A stretch of 64,000 nt of DNA from Paguma larvata (lineage: Eukaryota > Chordata > Mammalia > Carnivora > Viverridae), in assembly GCA_030068075.1 (NCBI GenBank), contig JAINVK010001445.1, positions 620,001 to 684,000 of the forward strand, read 5' to 3'. A model generated the notes under the pieces. It was not told the DNA's origin and searched no databases. It worked only from the letters and a program-made list of their open reading frames with translations. Position numbers and translations under genes: made by a program. Numbering within the stretch: position 1 is the stretch's first letter; each line of letters opens with the position of its first letter. This document shows, in pieces, positions 10,857 to 24,200 of this stretch.

Positions 10857-13800
10857 TTATGTTTTATCTCCCTCCCTCTCTGTGTCTTTTATTCCTTTCC
10901 CCTCTTCCCCTCCCCCTGGTTTTTGCTTAGTCTCACAAAGCCCACCTATTCGTGGAAACATATGGTATCTGTCTTTTTCTGACTTATTTCACTTAACATA
11001 ATACCCTCCAGTTCCATCCATGTTGCTACACATGGCCAGATTTCATGTTTTCTCATTGCCACGTAGTAGTCCATTGTATATATGTGCCACAACTTCTTTA
11101 TCCATTCCTCAGTTGATGGGCACTTGGTCTCTTTCCATGATTTGGCTGTTGTCGAAAGTGCTGCTATGAACATTGGGGTACACGTGCCCCTATGCATCAG
11201 CATTCCTCTGTCTCTTGGGTATATTCCTAGCAGTGTTATTGCTGGGTCATAGGTACCTCTATTTTCATTTTTTTGAGGAACCTCCACACCATTTTCCAGA
11301 GTGGCTGCACCAGTTTGCATTCCCACCAACAGTGTAGGACGGTGCCTGCTTCTCCACATCCCTGCCAGCATCTGTAGTTTCCTGATTTATTCATTTTAGC
11401 CACTCGAACCGGTGTAAGATGGTATCTCAGTGTGGTTTTGATTTGTGTTTCCCTGATGATGAGTGACTTTGAGCATCGTTTCATGTGTCTGTTGGCCATC
11501 TGGATGTCCTCTCTGGAGAAGTGTCTATTCATATCTTCCGCCCATTTCTTCACTGGGTTGTTTGTTTTTTGGGTGTGGAGTTTGGTAAGTTCTTTATAGA
11601 TTTTAGATATTAGTCCTTTATCCGATATGTCATTTGCGATGATCTTTTCCCATTCCGTTGGTAGCCTATCCGTTTTGTTGCTTGTTTCTTTTGCCGTGCA
11701 GAAGCTTTTTATCCTGATGAGGTCCCAGTAGTTCATCTTTGCTTTTAATTCCCTTGCCTTTGGAGACGTGTCGAGTAAGAAATTGGTGCGTCTTAGGTCA
11801 AAGGGGCTTTTTCCTGCTTTCTCCTCTAGGATTTTGACGGTTTCCTGTCTCACATTCAGATCTTTTATCCATTTAGAATTTATTTTTGTGAGTGGTGTAA
11901 GAAGGTGGTCTAGTTTCATTCTTTTGCATGTTGCTGTCCAGTTCTCCCAGCACCATTTGTTAAAGAGGCTGTCTTTTTTCCATTGGATACATTTTCCCGC
12001 TTTGTCAAAGATTAGTTGGCCATATACATGTGAGTCCATTTCTGAGTTTTCTATTCTATTCCATTGGTCTATGTGTCTGTTTTTGTGCCAATAGCACACA
12101 GTCTTGATGACTACCGCTTTGTAGTAGAGGTTAAAGTCTGGGATTGTGATGCCTCCCGCCTTGGTTTCGTTCTTCAGTATTATTTTGGCTATTCGAGGTC
12201 TTTTGTGGTTCCATACAAATTTTAGGATTGTTTGCTCTAGCTTTGAGAAGACTGCTGGTGCAATTTTGATTGGGATTGCATTGAATGTGTAGATTGCTTT
12301 GGGTCGTATTGCCATTTTAACGATATTTATTCTTCCAATCCATGAGCATGGGATGTTTTTCCATTTCCTTGTGTCTTCCTCAATTGCCTTCATAATTTTT
12401 TTATACTTGTCCGTGTAAAGGTATTTTACATCTTTGGTTAGGTTTATTCCTAGGTATTTGATGGTTTTTGGTGCAATTGTGAAAGGGATTAGCTTCTTTA
12501 TTTCTCATTCTGCTGCTTCATTGTTGGTGTAAAGGAATGCAACCGATTTTTGTACATTGATTTTGTACCCTGCAACTTTGCTGAAATCATGGATCAGTTC
12601 TAGTAGTCTTTTGGTGGATTCTGTCAGGATTTCCATATAAAATATCATGTCATCTGAAAGAAGTGAAAGTTTGACTTCCTCCTTGCCAATCGTGATGCCT
12701 TTTATTTTGTTTTGTTGTCTGATTTCTGATGCTAAGACTTCCAACACTATGTTATGCCTGGGTCCTTGTTCCGGCGAATCTAGGGGTCCACGAAGGACGG
12801 ACAGTCAGGCGAAATGAAGTGAGAGAGCCACGAGTGAGATGGAGTCTGATGACCAAGCAGGCAGCCCTGGCAATTCTGGCATCTCTGCTCTGCTGGTCTC
12901 AGTGTCTTTATTTTTAAAGGTAGCGAGTGACATTACATCAGTGACAAGGCATTCTTTACAACATACATTGTTGTCACAAGACCTATGTAGTCATCTATAC
13001 GTTTATGGTAGTTTTTGCAAGAGTATTTTGTTATCGCCTTTTTATTGTAAGGGAGCGTGGGGATGAGAATAAGGATTAGTGAAATGTTAACCTCAGGAAG
13101 GTGCTCAGTATTTGCTGCTGATCAATGAAGTTATGTGTAACTATTTTAGTTTGTACCTTATCTATAAACAGTGCTTCTAACTTTTGGGCTAGGCTAACCT
13201 CCAGGGAAGGTCCTAAGTCTCTTTACAATCTCTCCCATCAGTCTGTTAATACTGAGAGAAGCTTTACGGAGATGTGCCTTGAGGTTTTATAGTGGGGCTG
13301 AGGGGAGCGATACCTGCAGGGAAAATCTAGTTTGGTTCAAGGAGTCTTGGGGCCTAATGCCTACTAATTTCTAGCCAACTCATAACTGCCACTCTATATG
13401 ATTAATTTGTGTAACCTATCTCCAAGAGGCAACTTTGAGGTTACTTCTGGCCAGGTTACTCTCATTCAGATTTTATCTATCAAGACATCACACTCCAGAT
13501 CCCCTTTTCCATATGCCATAAAACCAAAGAGCATTATATCCCTAGGGCAAATGAGAGCAGTTTAAAAAATCTAGGCCGAAAGACTGTTTAGAAGGTGGTA
13601 AAACTAGGTGTCAGTTTGGCTGGCGGGAGCTTTGCTTCAACCTTTTCCACGCAGGGAGGGGTCTCAACCTGTGAGCCCAAAACAGCTCCCAACAATGTTA
13701 AATAGCAGTGGTGAGAGTGGACACCCCTGTCGTGTTCCTGATCTCAGGGGTAAGGCTCTCAATTTTTCCCCATTGAGGATGATATTAGTTGTGGGATTTT

Positions 13801-15730
13801 CATATATGGATTTTATGATGTTTAAGTATGTTCCTTCTATCCCGAAGGATTATTCGATTTTTCGAGAGTTTTTATTAAGAAAGCGTGCTGTATTTTGTCA
13901 AATGGTTTTTCTGCATCTATTGACAGGATCTTAAGGTTCTTATCTTTTCTTTTGTTAATGTGATTGATCACACTGATTGATTTGCAAATATTGAACCAGC
14001 CCTGCAAGTGGGGATGAATCATACTTGATCATGGTAGATAATTATCTTTATATGCTATTGGATTCGATTTGCTAGGATCTTGTTGAAAATTTTTACATCA
14101 ATGTTCATCAGGGATATTGACCTGTAATCTCTTTCTATCCTGGCCTCTATCTGGTTTGGGAATCAAAGTGATGCTGGCTTCATAGAATGAGTCCGGGAGT
14201 TTTCCTTCCATTTCAATTTTTTGGAACAGCTTGAGGAGGATAGGAATTAACTCTGCTTTAAATGTCTGGTAAAATTCTGCAGGAAAGCCATCTGGTCCAG
14301 GGATTTTATTTGTTGGAAGGTTTTTGATAACAGATTCTATTTCTTCACTAGCTATGGGTCTGTTCAAATTTTCTATTTCTTCCTGTTTGAGTTTTGGTAG
14401 CGTGTGGCTATTTAGGAATTTGTCCATTTCTTCCAGGTTGCCGAGTTTGGTGGCATATAATTTTTCATAGTATGCTCTGATGATTGCTTGTATTTCTGAG
14501 GAATTGGTGGTAATTACTCCCTTTTCATTCAGGATTTTATCTATTTGAGTTCTCTCTCTTTTCTTTTTGAGAAGCCTGGCTAGAGGTTTTTCTATTTTGT
14601 TTATTTTTTCAAAGAACCAGCTTTTGGTTTCATTGATCTGTTCCACTACCTTTTCTGTTTCCATATGATTAATTTGTGCCCTGATCTTTGTTATTTCTCT
14701 CTTTTTGCTGGGCTTGGGTTGTTTTTGTTGTTCTGCTTCTAGTTCCTTTAGGTGTGCTGTTAGAATTTGTGTTATTGATTTTTCTTGTTTCTTGAGGTGG
14801 TCCTGGATTGCAATATATTTCCCCCTCAGGACTGCTTTCGCCGCATCCCAGAGCGTTTGGATAGTTGTATTTTCATTTTCATTTGTTTCCACGTATTTTT
14901 TAATTTCTTCTCTGATTGCTTAGTTGACCCACTCATCTTTTAGTAGGTTATTTCTTAGCCGCCATGTTTTTGGATGTTTTCCAGGCTTTCTCCTGTGGTT
15001 GATTTCAAGTTTCAAAGCATTGTGGTCTGACCGTGTGCACGGTATGATCTCAGTTCTTTTATATTTATTCAGAGCTTCCCTGTGCCCCAGAATGTGGTCT
15101 GTCTTGGAAAATGTACCGTGTGCAGTTGAGAAGAATGTAAATTCCTTTGCTTCTGGGTGAAGGACCCTGAAGATGTCTGTTAGGCCCATCTGTTCTAATA
15201 TGTCATTCAGGGCCATTGTTTCTGTGGAGATTTTCTGTTTTGTGGATCAATCCAATGCTGAGAGTGGAGTGTTAAGGTTCCCTACTCTTAGGACATTTTT
15301 ATCGATGAGGTTGCTAATGTTTGTAATTAGTTGTTTTACGAATTTCGGTGCTCCCGAATTCGGCGCGTAGATATTTATAGTTGTTAGCTCTTCCTGCTGG
15401 ATGGTCCCTGAGACTATTATATAATGTCCTTCTTCATCTCTTATTACATTGTTCATTTTAAAGTCTAATTTGTCTGATATAAGTGTGGCTACTCTGGCTT
15501 TCTTCTGACTTCCAGTAGCATGGTAGATAGTTCTTCATCCCCTCACTTTCAGTCTGAAGGTGTCCTCAGGTTTAAGATGGGTTTCTTGAAGACAGCATAT
15601 AGATGGGTCTTGTTTTTTAATCCATTCTGTCACCCTGTGTCTTTTGATTGGCGCATTTAGTCCATTTACATTCTATGTTAATATTGAAAAATATGGGCTT
15701 ACAGTCACTGTATTATCTGTTAAGTTTCAG
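10857..15730 (-). pseudogene. L1 ORF2 (endonuclease-reverse transcriptase), broken
   Basis: The expected start is CTG instead of ATG, at 15730-15728. Recognisable blocks are the endonuclease region (about 14920-15650) and the pre-RT/RT region (14098-14892, including '[17 protein letters not shown]'). The RT active-site segment reads LSDD rather than FADD, near 12650. A 385-codon open C-terminal block covers 11236-12393. A 1-nt deletion near 11250 and a 4-nt deletion near 10980 are shared with the L1 at 21290-25560 but absent from the one at 50933-56285. The LTR at 12755-13694 interrupts the RT region. Confidence 0.85.
12755..13694 (-). mobile_element. Solo LTR, 940 bp, 6-bp target-site duplication
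   Basis: On the minus strand it begins TGTTGGGAGC and ends GGACCCAGGCA. The perfect 6-bp repeat ATGTTA flanks it at 12749-12754 and 13695-13700. The empty site is visible in the paralogous L1 near 23513. An 'aataaag' polyadenylation signal and an 'acactgagaccagca' stretch lie near its 3' end. It belongs to the same family as 26822-27839. A 6-bp duplication is typical of class II (beta-like) retroviruses, so that class is an inference. No internal viral genes accompany it. Confidence 0.92.
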
Positions 15731-15777
15731 GTTTGTAAGGCTGTCTCTGGTAGTTTGTTTTCTTTGCAACTTTTCCT

Positions 15778-16664
15778 TCATAAAGTGCCCCTCAGGATCT
15801 CTTGTGCTGGCTTATTTGTGTTGAATTCTTTCAGTTTTTGTCTGTTGGGAAAAACCTTGATCTCTCCTTCTATTCTGAATGACAGTCTAGCCGGATACAG
15901 AATTCTTGGTTGCATGCCTTTCTTGCTCATCACATTGAAGATATCCTGCCATTCCTTTCTGGCTTGCCAAGTTTCTGTAGATAAGTCTGCTACTACCCTT
16001 ATATATCTGCCTTTGTATGTTAAGGTTCTTTTGTCCCTAGCCGCTTTCAGGATTCTCTCCCTATCTTTGTATTTTGCCAGCTTCACTATGATGTGCCATG
16101 CAGAAGGTCTATTCAAGTTACGTCTGAGGGGAGTTCTCTGTGCCTCTTGGATTTCCATGCCCGTTTCCTTCTTCATGTTGGGGAAGTTCTCAACAATGAT
16201 TTGTTCAAGAACCCCTTCGACTCCTTTCTCTCTCTCTTCTTCCTCTGGAACTCCTATGATACGGATATTGTTTCTTTTGAATGCATTGCTCAGTTCTCAA
16301 ATTCTCCTTTCCTGTTCCTGGATCAGCTTCTCTCTCTCTTTATCTGCTTCCTCTTTTTCAATGATTTTATCTTCTAATGCACTAACTCTTTCCTCTGCCT
16401 CTTCAATCCGTGCTGTGGCTGCTTCTAGTTTACCTTGTATTTCTTCCAAGGTCTTTTTAAATTCTTCCTGACCGTTTTTAAGGTCCTTGAACTCTGTCGC
16501 TCAGGACCCCTTGCATTCATCTATGCTTTTTTCAAGCCCATTAGTTTTATGATTATCATTCTATATTCGTGTTCTGTTATGTTGCTTATATCTGTTTTCA
16601 TTAATTCTTGAGCTGTCACTGCTTCTTGTAGATTCTTTTGAGGAGAATTCTTCCGTTACATCAT
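15778..16664 (-). pseudogene. L1 ORF1 (RNA-binding chaperone), broken
   Basis: The inferred ATG at 16664-16662 is followed by ATG and then TAA, so translation from it would end at codon 3. Downstream, the coiled-coil region is out of one continuous frame. The C-terminal RNA-binding half is open over 132 codons (15778-16176), with 'YKDRERILKAARDKRT' and the conserved ending 'QEILRGTL'. Trp in 'STETWQARKEWQ' is retained here but is a stop in the L1 at 50933. Confidence 0.8.
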
Positions 16665-17010
16665 TTTGGCTAGATGTGTTTTGGATTGTTTCTTGAAGTT
16701 GCCTGTATCACAAGGTCCCGATCCACCCCTTCTCTGTCTGCAGGATACTCTAGCATTTGGGGTAAAAAGTCAAATTGCACCTGGTAGCCTTGAAAGGTGA
16801 TTCCCTCGCTCCTCTCCCAGGGGTGGTAACCGGCATTTAACAGGTCCTTGACAATTGCTTGCTCCTGGACCCTCACTGCTTGATCTCCAGAAGCGCCCAC
16901 CTTTACATGATTCTGGGGTCCTTGCACAGAGTGACCAACCTGTGCAGGTCTGGCTGGGAAGGGCCTGGTGCTGCCCCTCAGGAGCCCTGCCCGTCCCTCT
17001 CAAACTCTCT

Positions 17011-18439
17011 CTCTTGATAATGTATACTTCATTAGGACCACATATTAAAACATCCTCTGAATACCAGCTTGTTTTTGCATACTTGTTTTTCCTTGAAAAT
17101 ATTTTTTTGAGTAGTTGCCATGATGCATTGATATATAATTTAGCAATTGTCATCAGTTTCTCAATGGGAAAGATTTCCTTACATATGAATATATTTGATC
17201 AGCCAGAGGAAAAACATCATCATAATAAAAGTTTATCTCATTTTGCTCCTTGCTATATTCATAGTACTCACACTTCTGGCCATAGAACTCACAGGCCCAG
17301 AATAAACATATAGAGAATTAATGAGAAATATTCTAATTCATGGTGAAGACTTAGAAGTGCATATTGGCAATAGTTAAGGAAAGTATAATAAAATAAACAT
17401 CTACACTGGAGACTTTTGAGATATAGAGGGCATAGAAGGAAGGAAAAAGAATGGAGAAACTGTATTATAAGTACACGTCAAGAATTCCTCATATTGCCAT
17501 ATAATCATTGAAGTAATTTGCTTTAGTTTTGGTAATTTTAATGAAAGGGAAGAGGAAAGATCTTTGACCCAAATTTGTTCTACTAACATAGTAGAAGGAA
17601 GAGAACAGTAATGCAAGGGAAGCTATACACCATTCTAAGGTTTCTGAGGCAATTGGAATATGGACTGGATGTAATGAAAGGAAGTTAACCCTCAAAGGCC
17701 ATAAAGAATTGGGATACTGATGTATGGGGTTCATTGTGAGTTTTTATGTAAGTAGACTGTAGGCCCTTCCAAGTCAAAACAGTTAAGAGGACAGAATAAA
17801 GACACATCCAGATCCCTTTTTCCATGCCAAAACACTAGAAACAAGAGCAAAGATGTCTGAAAAGTCAATTAATCCACAACTCTTCTTAAAAAACATATGA
17901 AGTTATCATGGTTGACTAGGAGTTATGAAGATTCTCTGAAGGGAAGAAGCTGATATCACATGTATGAAAAAATATGTCCATATATGAGGATTCAGTATCT
18001 GAGTATATTTGAATTCCTCACAAGTAAGAAGATTCTCTTATAACCCCCTAAAAATTCCACTAAGGCATCACACATTAAATGAATTGTTAAAATATCTTTA
18101 AAAAGTTAATAGGATGAGTACCAGAATAGGGACAACTATAGAACCACATAGGGAAATGTATGTTCAAGTCTAGCCTAATAATAAAATGATTTCAAGACAA
18201 ATAAAACAGAAACAAATTAAAATATTTTAAATGTTATAAAATGGACAGGTGATATTTATTCTAATAAATATCTTTCTAAAATGGGATCCAGCAGAAGAAA
18301 GGACAAAAGAAAAAAGAAGAAACACCAAAAGAAAAACCAGAAGAGAAGAATTTAAAAAATGACACATAGTATATAAAGCACTCTCTTTTTCCAGAGAAGA
18401 AGAAAAGGCCTAGAATATCCTATGCCAGGGTGTCTGCAA
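17011..18439. other. Intergenic DNA, nothing recognised
   Basis: AT-rich sequence with frames no longer than about 80 codons and no convincing similarity to a gene or repeat. Confidence 0.45.
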
Positions 18440-18930
18440 GCAAAGCTGCCAACATTTCTTTCAATACTCATATATACATGTTGCTTCTTCATCAAGTACT
18501 GGATATGATTTCCCCTTCTTTATGAATCTTCTGTCTTGCCTTGTCCTATAGAATGTGGCGGAAGTTTTGTCTGTTATGTCTAACCCTTATGCTTCGTGGC
18601 ATATTCCATATTTATTCTTTGAGCTACAAATCAGCTCATTAAGAAGTTCAGATACTCTTCTGGTCATAGAACATGAAATCTGGTCATTTCCCATTTGTTA
18701 GTACCATACTTATAAAAGCCATTCCATCAGAGGAATGAGACATTAGCATGAATCTATTTCACATCTTCCAGCCTATTCTATCATTATAGACAGCACCCCA
18801 TAAAGGATAGATAAATCTGACACCATTGAATGTTTCATTTACCTGATGCCCTGAATTATGAGAAATAATGTAACTGCTGTCCTAAGCCACTACTTTTTGA
18901 TGTGTCTTTTTTTTTACACAGGAGATAAGT
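18440..18930 (+). mobile_element. MLT1-like MaLR LTR fragment
   Basis: The 3' part follows the order known from MLT1 LTRs: 'ttacctgatgccctgaatta', then 'gagaaataatgtaact' and 'ctaagccactactttt'. It is old and without clear ends. Confidence 0.5.
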
Positions 18931-19496
18931 TAAATACAAGTTAAGCAAGAAAAAATATATTTTAATCCATTTTAATAACATATTAATACTGTTTTGCAAT
19001 ATGTAAAGTCATAGAATTATAATATATAAAATGAAGTTCAGTGTGAAAGGAATAAGGTGAGTAATTATTAATATTTCATCATTAAAATTAATTTCAAAAA
19101 AGCTAAAATAATAAACTTATAACAACTAATATTTTAATTTTAAACATAAAATGAAAAATAGTTAAAAATACAATAATACATTGTGAATTATCTATTTTAA
19201 TATAAATTTTAAATGCTTTTCTTATATAATAACAGATGAAATAATTTTAAATGTATAATATGATTTAAAACCAAATTGAAGAAAACAGTACTTATGTAGG
19301 AAATATACTAGAAAATTTATAAACTAATCATTATTATAAGTTATTTTAACATGTATTCAAGTTATTTTGTTTTAAGCCAAATAATTATACAAACATTAAA
19401 CATTTGTTTGCAATATAGCCAAATTTATTGATACATCAAATACATCAAATCATGAAACTTAGAACATTATAGATTGATGGTGATGATGAACATGAC

Positions 19497-19543
<47 letters not shown>

Positions 19544-20198
19544 AAATGGATATTGATAAAGATATAGATAGGTAATAGATGGATACTGATATAGATATAG
19601 ATAGATGATAGGTAATGAACATACACACAGATATATGGTGTGACACATTAGCACGAAGAGCAAAGGGATAAAGCAGCTACATGATCTGCAAAAGGAAACC
19701 ATGTCAATAATGCCCTTGATATGACTAATTTACTTTTGCAGAGACTTACACAATCTGTAAGTGTAAGTACCTGAACAGGGAAATACATTGTTCTTGAAAT
19801 TTAATTTCCTGTCCATTCTATCACTGGCCAAAACTCCACCCAAAGTGAGGGAAGAGGACTCCATAGGACTTCTCAACTGAGAAAAAGGTAAAAAAAAAAA
19901 AAAAAAAAAAGAAAGAAAATTAATTAACAGAAAATAAAAACACAATAGAACAAAAATTTTCCCCCTAAAAGACATTTTATTTGTATTTGTCAGAGTATAA
20001 AGGAGTGGGTGAAAAAAGAAAAAGTGCTGGGGGTGACTATCAATTCTTCAAGGAAAAGGCAATTAACTTTTAGCATAAATTTTTGGAATATTGCTGTGAA
20101 CATATTTAAGACCATTTGGTAATGCCGATCTTTTACTTATTTTTGGAAAGTAACCAAACCAAGAAGTTTAACTATTGTTAACAAACTCTCTTATCTTT
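18931..20198. other. AT-rich DNA with microsatellites
   Basis: Very AT-rich sequence from about 18950 to 19480, the AGAT tract at 19497-19541, degenerate GATA repeats to about 19640, and an A-run near 19889-19910. No gene is seen. Confidence 0.5.
19497..19541. repeat. (AGAT)n tetranucleotide microsatellite
   Basis: About eleven uninterrupted AGAT units, followed by degenerate 'gatatagata' variants. Tracts of this kind are usually polymorphic. Confidence 0.97.
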
Positions 20199-20383
20199 TT
20201 TTTTTGGATGGTAGAGACAGAAAGAGAGAGAAATCACAAGCAGAGTAGAGAATCCCACAGAGGCTCAGCACTGTCAGGCAAGAGACTGATGTGGGGCTCG
20301 ATTTCACCAACCATAAGATCATGAGCTGAACCAAAATCAAGATTCAGATGCTTAACCAAGTAAGTCACCATGAACCCCATGAT
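20199..20383 (-). mobile_element. Felid SINE, antisense, diverged
   Basis: Reading the minus strand gives head, B-box region ('gaaatcgagccccacatcag'), body and a CT/AT-rich tail that appears on the plus strand as 'tttttttttggatggtagag'. It is older than most SINEs here. Confidence 0.82.
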
Positions 20384-20649
20384 TTTTAAAATTTGAGATA
20401 TAATTGAAATAAAACAGTGTGCAATTTAAGGTGTAAAAAGTAATGATTTAGTATACATATATATTGCTAAATATTTACCACAGTACAGTTAGTTAACACA
20501 TCACTGGATTCACAAAACTGTCATTTTGTTGTTGAAATTGTTATGCTGAGAACATTAAAAGTGTACTCTTACAGTAATTTTTGAGTATACATTGCAGAAA
20601 TGTCATAGTTGCCATGAGGTACATTAGGTACTCAGATTAATTCATTTTA

Positions 20650-20694
20650 AAATATTTTAAGTTTATTTATTGAAATAAAGACAGAGAGAGAGAC

Positions 20695-20743
<49 letters not shown>

Positions 20744-20900
20744 AGGAGCAGGGGAGGGGCAGGGGGGAGAGAATCTCAAGCAGGCTCCACCTTGTCAGTG
20801 CAGAGCTCACCATGGGGCTTGATCTCACAAACCATGAGTTCTTGACCCGAGCTGAAATCAAGAGTCAGACAATGAACCAAATGAGCCATGCAGGCACCCT
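20650..20900 (-). mobile_element. Felid SINE, antisense, with GA-rich tract
   Basis: The minus strand carries the SINE head ('agggtgcctgcatggctcat'), 'gatcaagccccatggtgagc' and the body. The CT-rich segment has expanded into about 60 bases of GA repeat on the plus strand (20681-20742). AT-rich flanks near 20648 and 20903 may be a degenerate duplication. Confidence 0.88.
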
Positions 20901-21289
20901 GGAAAATTATTTTAAACAGTTATTTTGTATGTTCCTTCTGTCGTTTGTGAACAAAATAAAATCTGTTTAGATTTTATATTAAACTGGGAAATGAGTTGTC
21001 TTTGTGTTAAACGATCCTCTTAAATAGATACCAAAGAAGAGATTAACATATAAAACATCCTGTTCAAATTCTCTCTTTCATTGAGATTATTTCTACTACA
21101 CTGTGATGAAAATGTCTCCTATATCTTGGCTTTTTTATGATAAACATTAAGATGGAGTCTCTAAAAATTAAGAAAAATCCATATTATATTTCCTCGAATT
21201 GTTATTTTTATGTTTATTTTTTCTACACTTAGCCCTTTATATAGGGGAGTAAATTACTTCACACTCCATATGCCATGGCCAGTCAAGAA
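20901..21289. other. AT-rich spacer, nothing recognised
   Basis: No repeat or frame was identified between the antisense SINE and the sense L1. Confidence 0.45.
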
Positions 21290-24200
21290 TACATATTAAA
21301 TGGCAGGAAATCTTCAATGTGATGAACAGGAAGGATATGCAGCCAAGAATCCTTTACCCGGCCAGCCTGTCATTCAAAATGGATGGAAATATAAAGGTCT
21401 TCCCAAATAAAACAAACTGAAGGAATACATCACAAATAAACCAATCTTACAAGAGATCCCAAGGGACACTCTATGACAGAAAGGTCGCAAAGAACAGAGT
21501 ACCAGAGACATCCTTACAAGCATGAAACCTACAGATAACACAGTGAAGCCCATATTTTACAATAATAACGCAGAATGGAATTGATCTAAACACAATTAAA
21601 AGACACAGGGTAAAAGAATGTATTAAAAAACAAGACCCATTTATATGCTGTCTTCAAGAGACCCATTTTAGACCTGAGGACACCTTCAGATTTAAAGTGA
21701 GGGGATGAAGAACTATCTACCATGCTATGATAAGTCAGAAGAAAGCTAGAGTAGCCACACTTATATCAGACAAAGTAGACTTTAAAGTAAAAGATGTAAT
21801 AAGAGATGAAGAAGGGCATTATATAATAATCACAAGGACTATCCAGCAGGAAGAGCTAACAATTATAAATATCTACCTGCCGAAATCAGGGCACCCAAAT
21901 GTGTAAAGCAATTAATCACAAACGTAAGCAATCTTATTGATAAAAATGTGCTAATTGCAGGGGACCTTACTACTCCACTCACAGCACTGGATAAATCCAC
22001 TAAACAGAGAATCACCATAGAAACAATGTTCCTGAACGACACATTGGAACAGATGGGCCTGATGACAAGTTCAGGGCCATTCATCCAGAAGCAAAGAAAT
22101 TTATGTTCTTCTCAATAGCACACGGTACATTTTCCAAGATAGACCGTATTTTGGGGCACAAGAAGCACTGAATAAATATAAAAAAAATAAGATGATACCA
22201 TGCACACCTTCAGACCACAATGCTTTGAAACATGAAATCAACCACAGGAAAAAGTATGGAAAATCCCCAAAAACGTGGAGGCTAAAGAACAACCTACTAA
22301 AAGATGAATGGGTCAACCAAGCAATCAGAGAAGAAATTAAAAAAATACATGGAAACAAATGAAAATGAAAATACAAAAATACAAATGCTTTGGGATGCCA
22401 CAGACACAGTCCTGAGAGGTAAATATATTGAAATCCAGGCCCATCTCAAGAAACAAGAAAAATCACTAACACAAATTCTAACAGCACGCCTACAGGAACT
22501 AGAAGCAGAATAGCTAAGACAACTCAAACCCAGCAGAAAGACAGAAATAACAAACAGGGCAGAAATTAATCATATGGAAACAGAAAAAGTAGTGGAACAG
22601 ATCACTGGTTCTTTGAAAAAATAAACAAAATTGATAAACCTCTACTCAGGCTTCTCAAAAAGAAAAGAGAGAGAGTCAAAAAAGATAAAATCACGAATGA
22701 AAAGGGAGTGATTACAACCAATCCCTCGGAAATACAAGCAATAATTAGAGAATATTATGAACATCTATATGACATCAAATTGAACAACCTGGAAGAAATA
22801 GACAAATTCCTAAACAGCCACATGTTACCAAAACTAAAACAGGAAGAAATAGAAAATTCGAACAGACCCATAACTAGTGAGGAAATACAATCAGTTATCA
22901 AAAATCTCCCAACAAAAAAAAAGTCCAAGATCAGATGGCTTCCCTGTGGAATTTTACCAGAAATTTAAAACAGAGTTAATATCTATCCTCCTCAAGCTGT
23001 TCCAAAAACATTGAGATGGAAGGAAAATTCCTGGACTCATTCTATGAAGCCAGCATCACTTTGATTCCCAAACAGATAGAGACCCAGCAAAAAAAGAGAA
23101 CAACTGGCCAATATTTTTGATTAATATGGATGCAAAAATTCTTAAAAAGATATTAGCAAATAGAATCCAACAGCATATAAAGAATTATTCACCATGATCA
23201 AGTAGGATTCATCCCCAGGTTGCAAGGCTGGTTCAACATTCGCAAATCAATCAATGTGATACATCACATTAACAAAAGAAAGATAAGACCCATATAAGCC
23301 TGTCAATAGATGCAGAGAAAGCATTTGACAAAATACAGCACTCTTTCCTAATAAAAACTCTCAAGAAAGTTGGGACAGAAGGAACATACCTAGGCATCAT
23401 AAAAGCCATTTATGAAAAGCCCACAACTAATATCATCCTCAATGGGGAAAAATTGAGAGCCTTCCCCCTGAGATCAGGACCACGACAGGGGTGTCCACTC
23501 TCACCACTGCTATTTAACATAGTGTTGGAGGTCCTAGCATCAACAATCAGACAAGAAAGCAAAATAAAAGGCATCACAATTGGCAAGGATGAAGTCAAAC
23601 TTTCACTTTTTACAAACGACATAATACTTTACATGGAAAACCCAACAGAATCCAGCAAAAGCCTACTAGAACTGATCCCTGCATTTGGCAAAGTTGCAGG
23701 ATACAAAATCAATGTACAAAAATCGGTTGCATTCCTTTACACCAACAATGAAGCAGCAGAATGAGAAATAAAGAAGCTAATCCCTTTCACAATTGCACCA
23801 AAAACCATCAAATACCTAGGAATAAACCTAACCAAAGATGTAAAATACCTTTACACGGACAAGTATAAAAAAATTATGAAGGCAATTGAGGAAGACACAA
23901 GGAAATGGAAAAACATCCCATGCTCATGGATTGGAAGAATAAATATCGTTAAAATGGCAATACGATCCAAAGCAATCTACACATTCAATGCAATCCCAAT
24001 CAAAATTGCACCAGCAGTCTTCTCAAAGCTAGAGCAAACAATCCTAAAATTTGTATGGAACCACAAAAGACCTCGAATAGCCAAAATAATACTGAAGAAC
24101 GAAACCAAGGCGGGAGGCATCACAATCCCAGACTTTAACCTCTACTACAAAGCGGTAGTCATCAAGACTGTGTGCTATTGGCACAAAAACAGACACATAG

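Larger units (their letters stand above)
10712..17010 (-). mobile_element. LINE-1, near full length, antisense, split by a solo LTR
   Basis: The poly-A appears as poly-T at 10712, followed leftward-to-rightward by 3' UTR, ORF2 (10857-15730), ORF1 (15778-16664) and probable 5' UTR to about 17010. It is a young felid-type L1 with high similarity to the copies at 21290-25560 and 50933-56285. It is inactive: ORF1 has a stop at codon 3, the ORF2 start codon is changed to CTG, and there are frameshifts and a 940-bp LTR insertion. From about 12570 down to 10714 it is nearly identical to 23693-25556. I found no target-site duplication. The 5' boundary is approximate. Confidence 0.9.

Noticed and set aside
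11768..12094. 108-codon plus-strand frame, repeated at 24175-24501 on the minus strand
   Set aside because: It is the antisense of L1 ORF2 and recurs in each copy because the L1 sequence is conserved, not because it is a gene.
19497..19702. Repeats resembling a CRISPR or regulatory array
   Set aside because: A simple AGAT microsatellite with no spacers in a mammalian genome.
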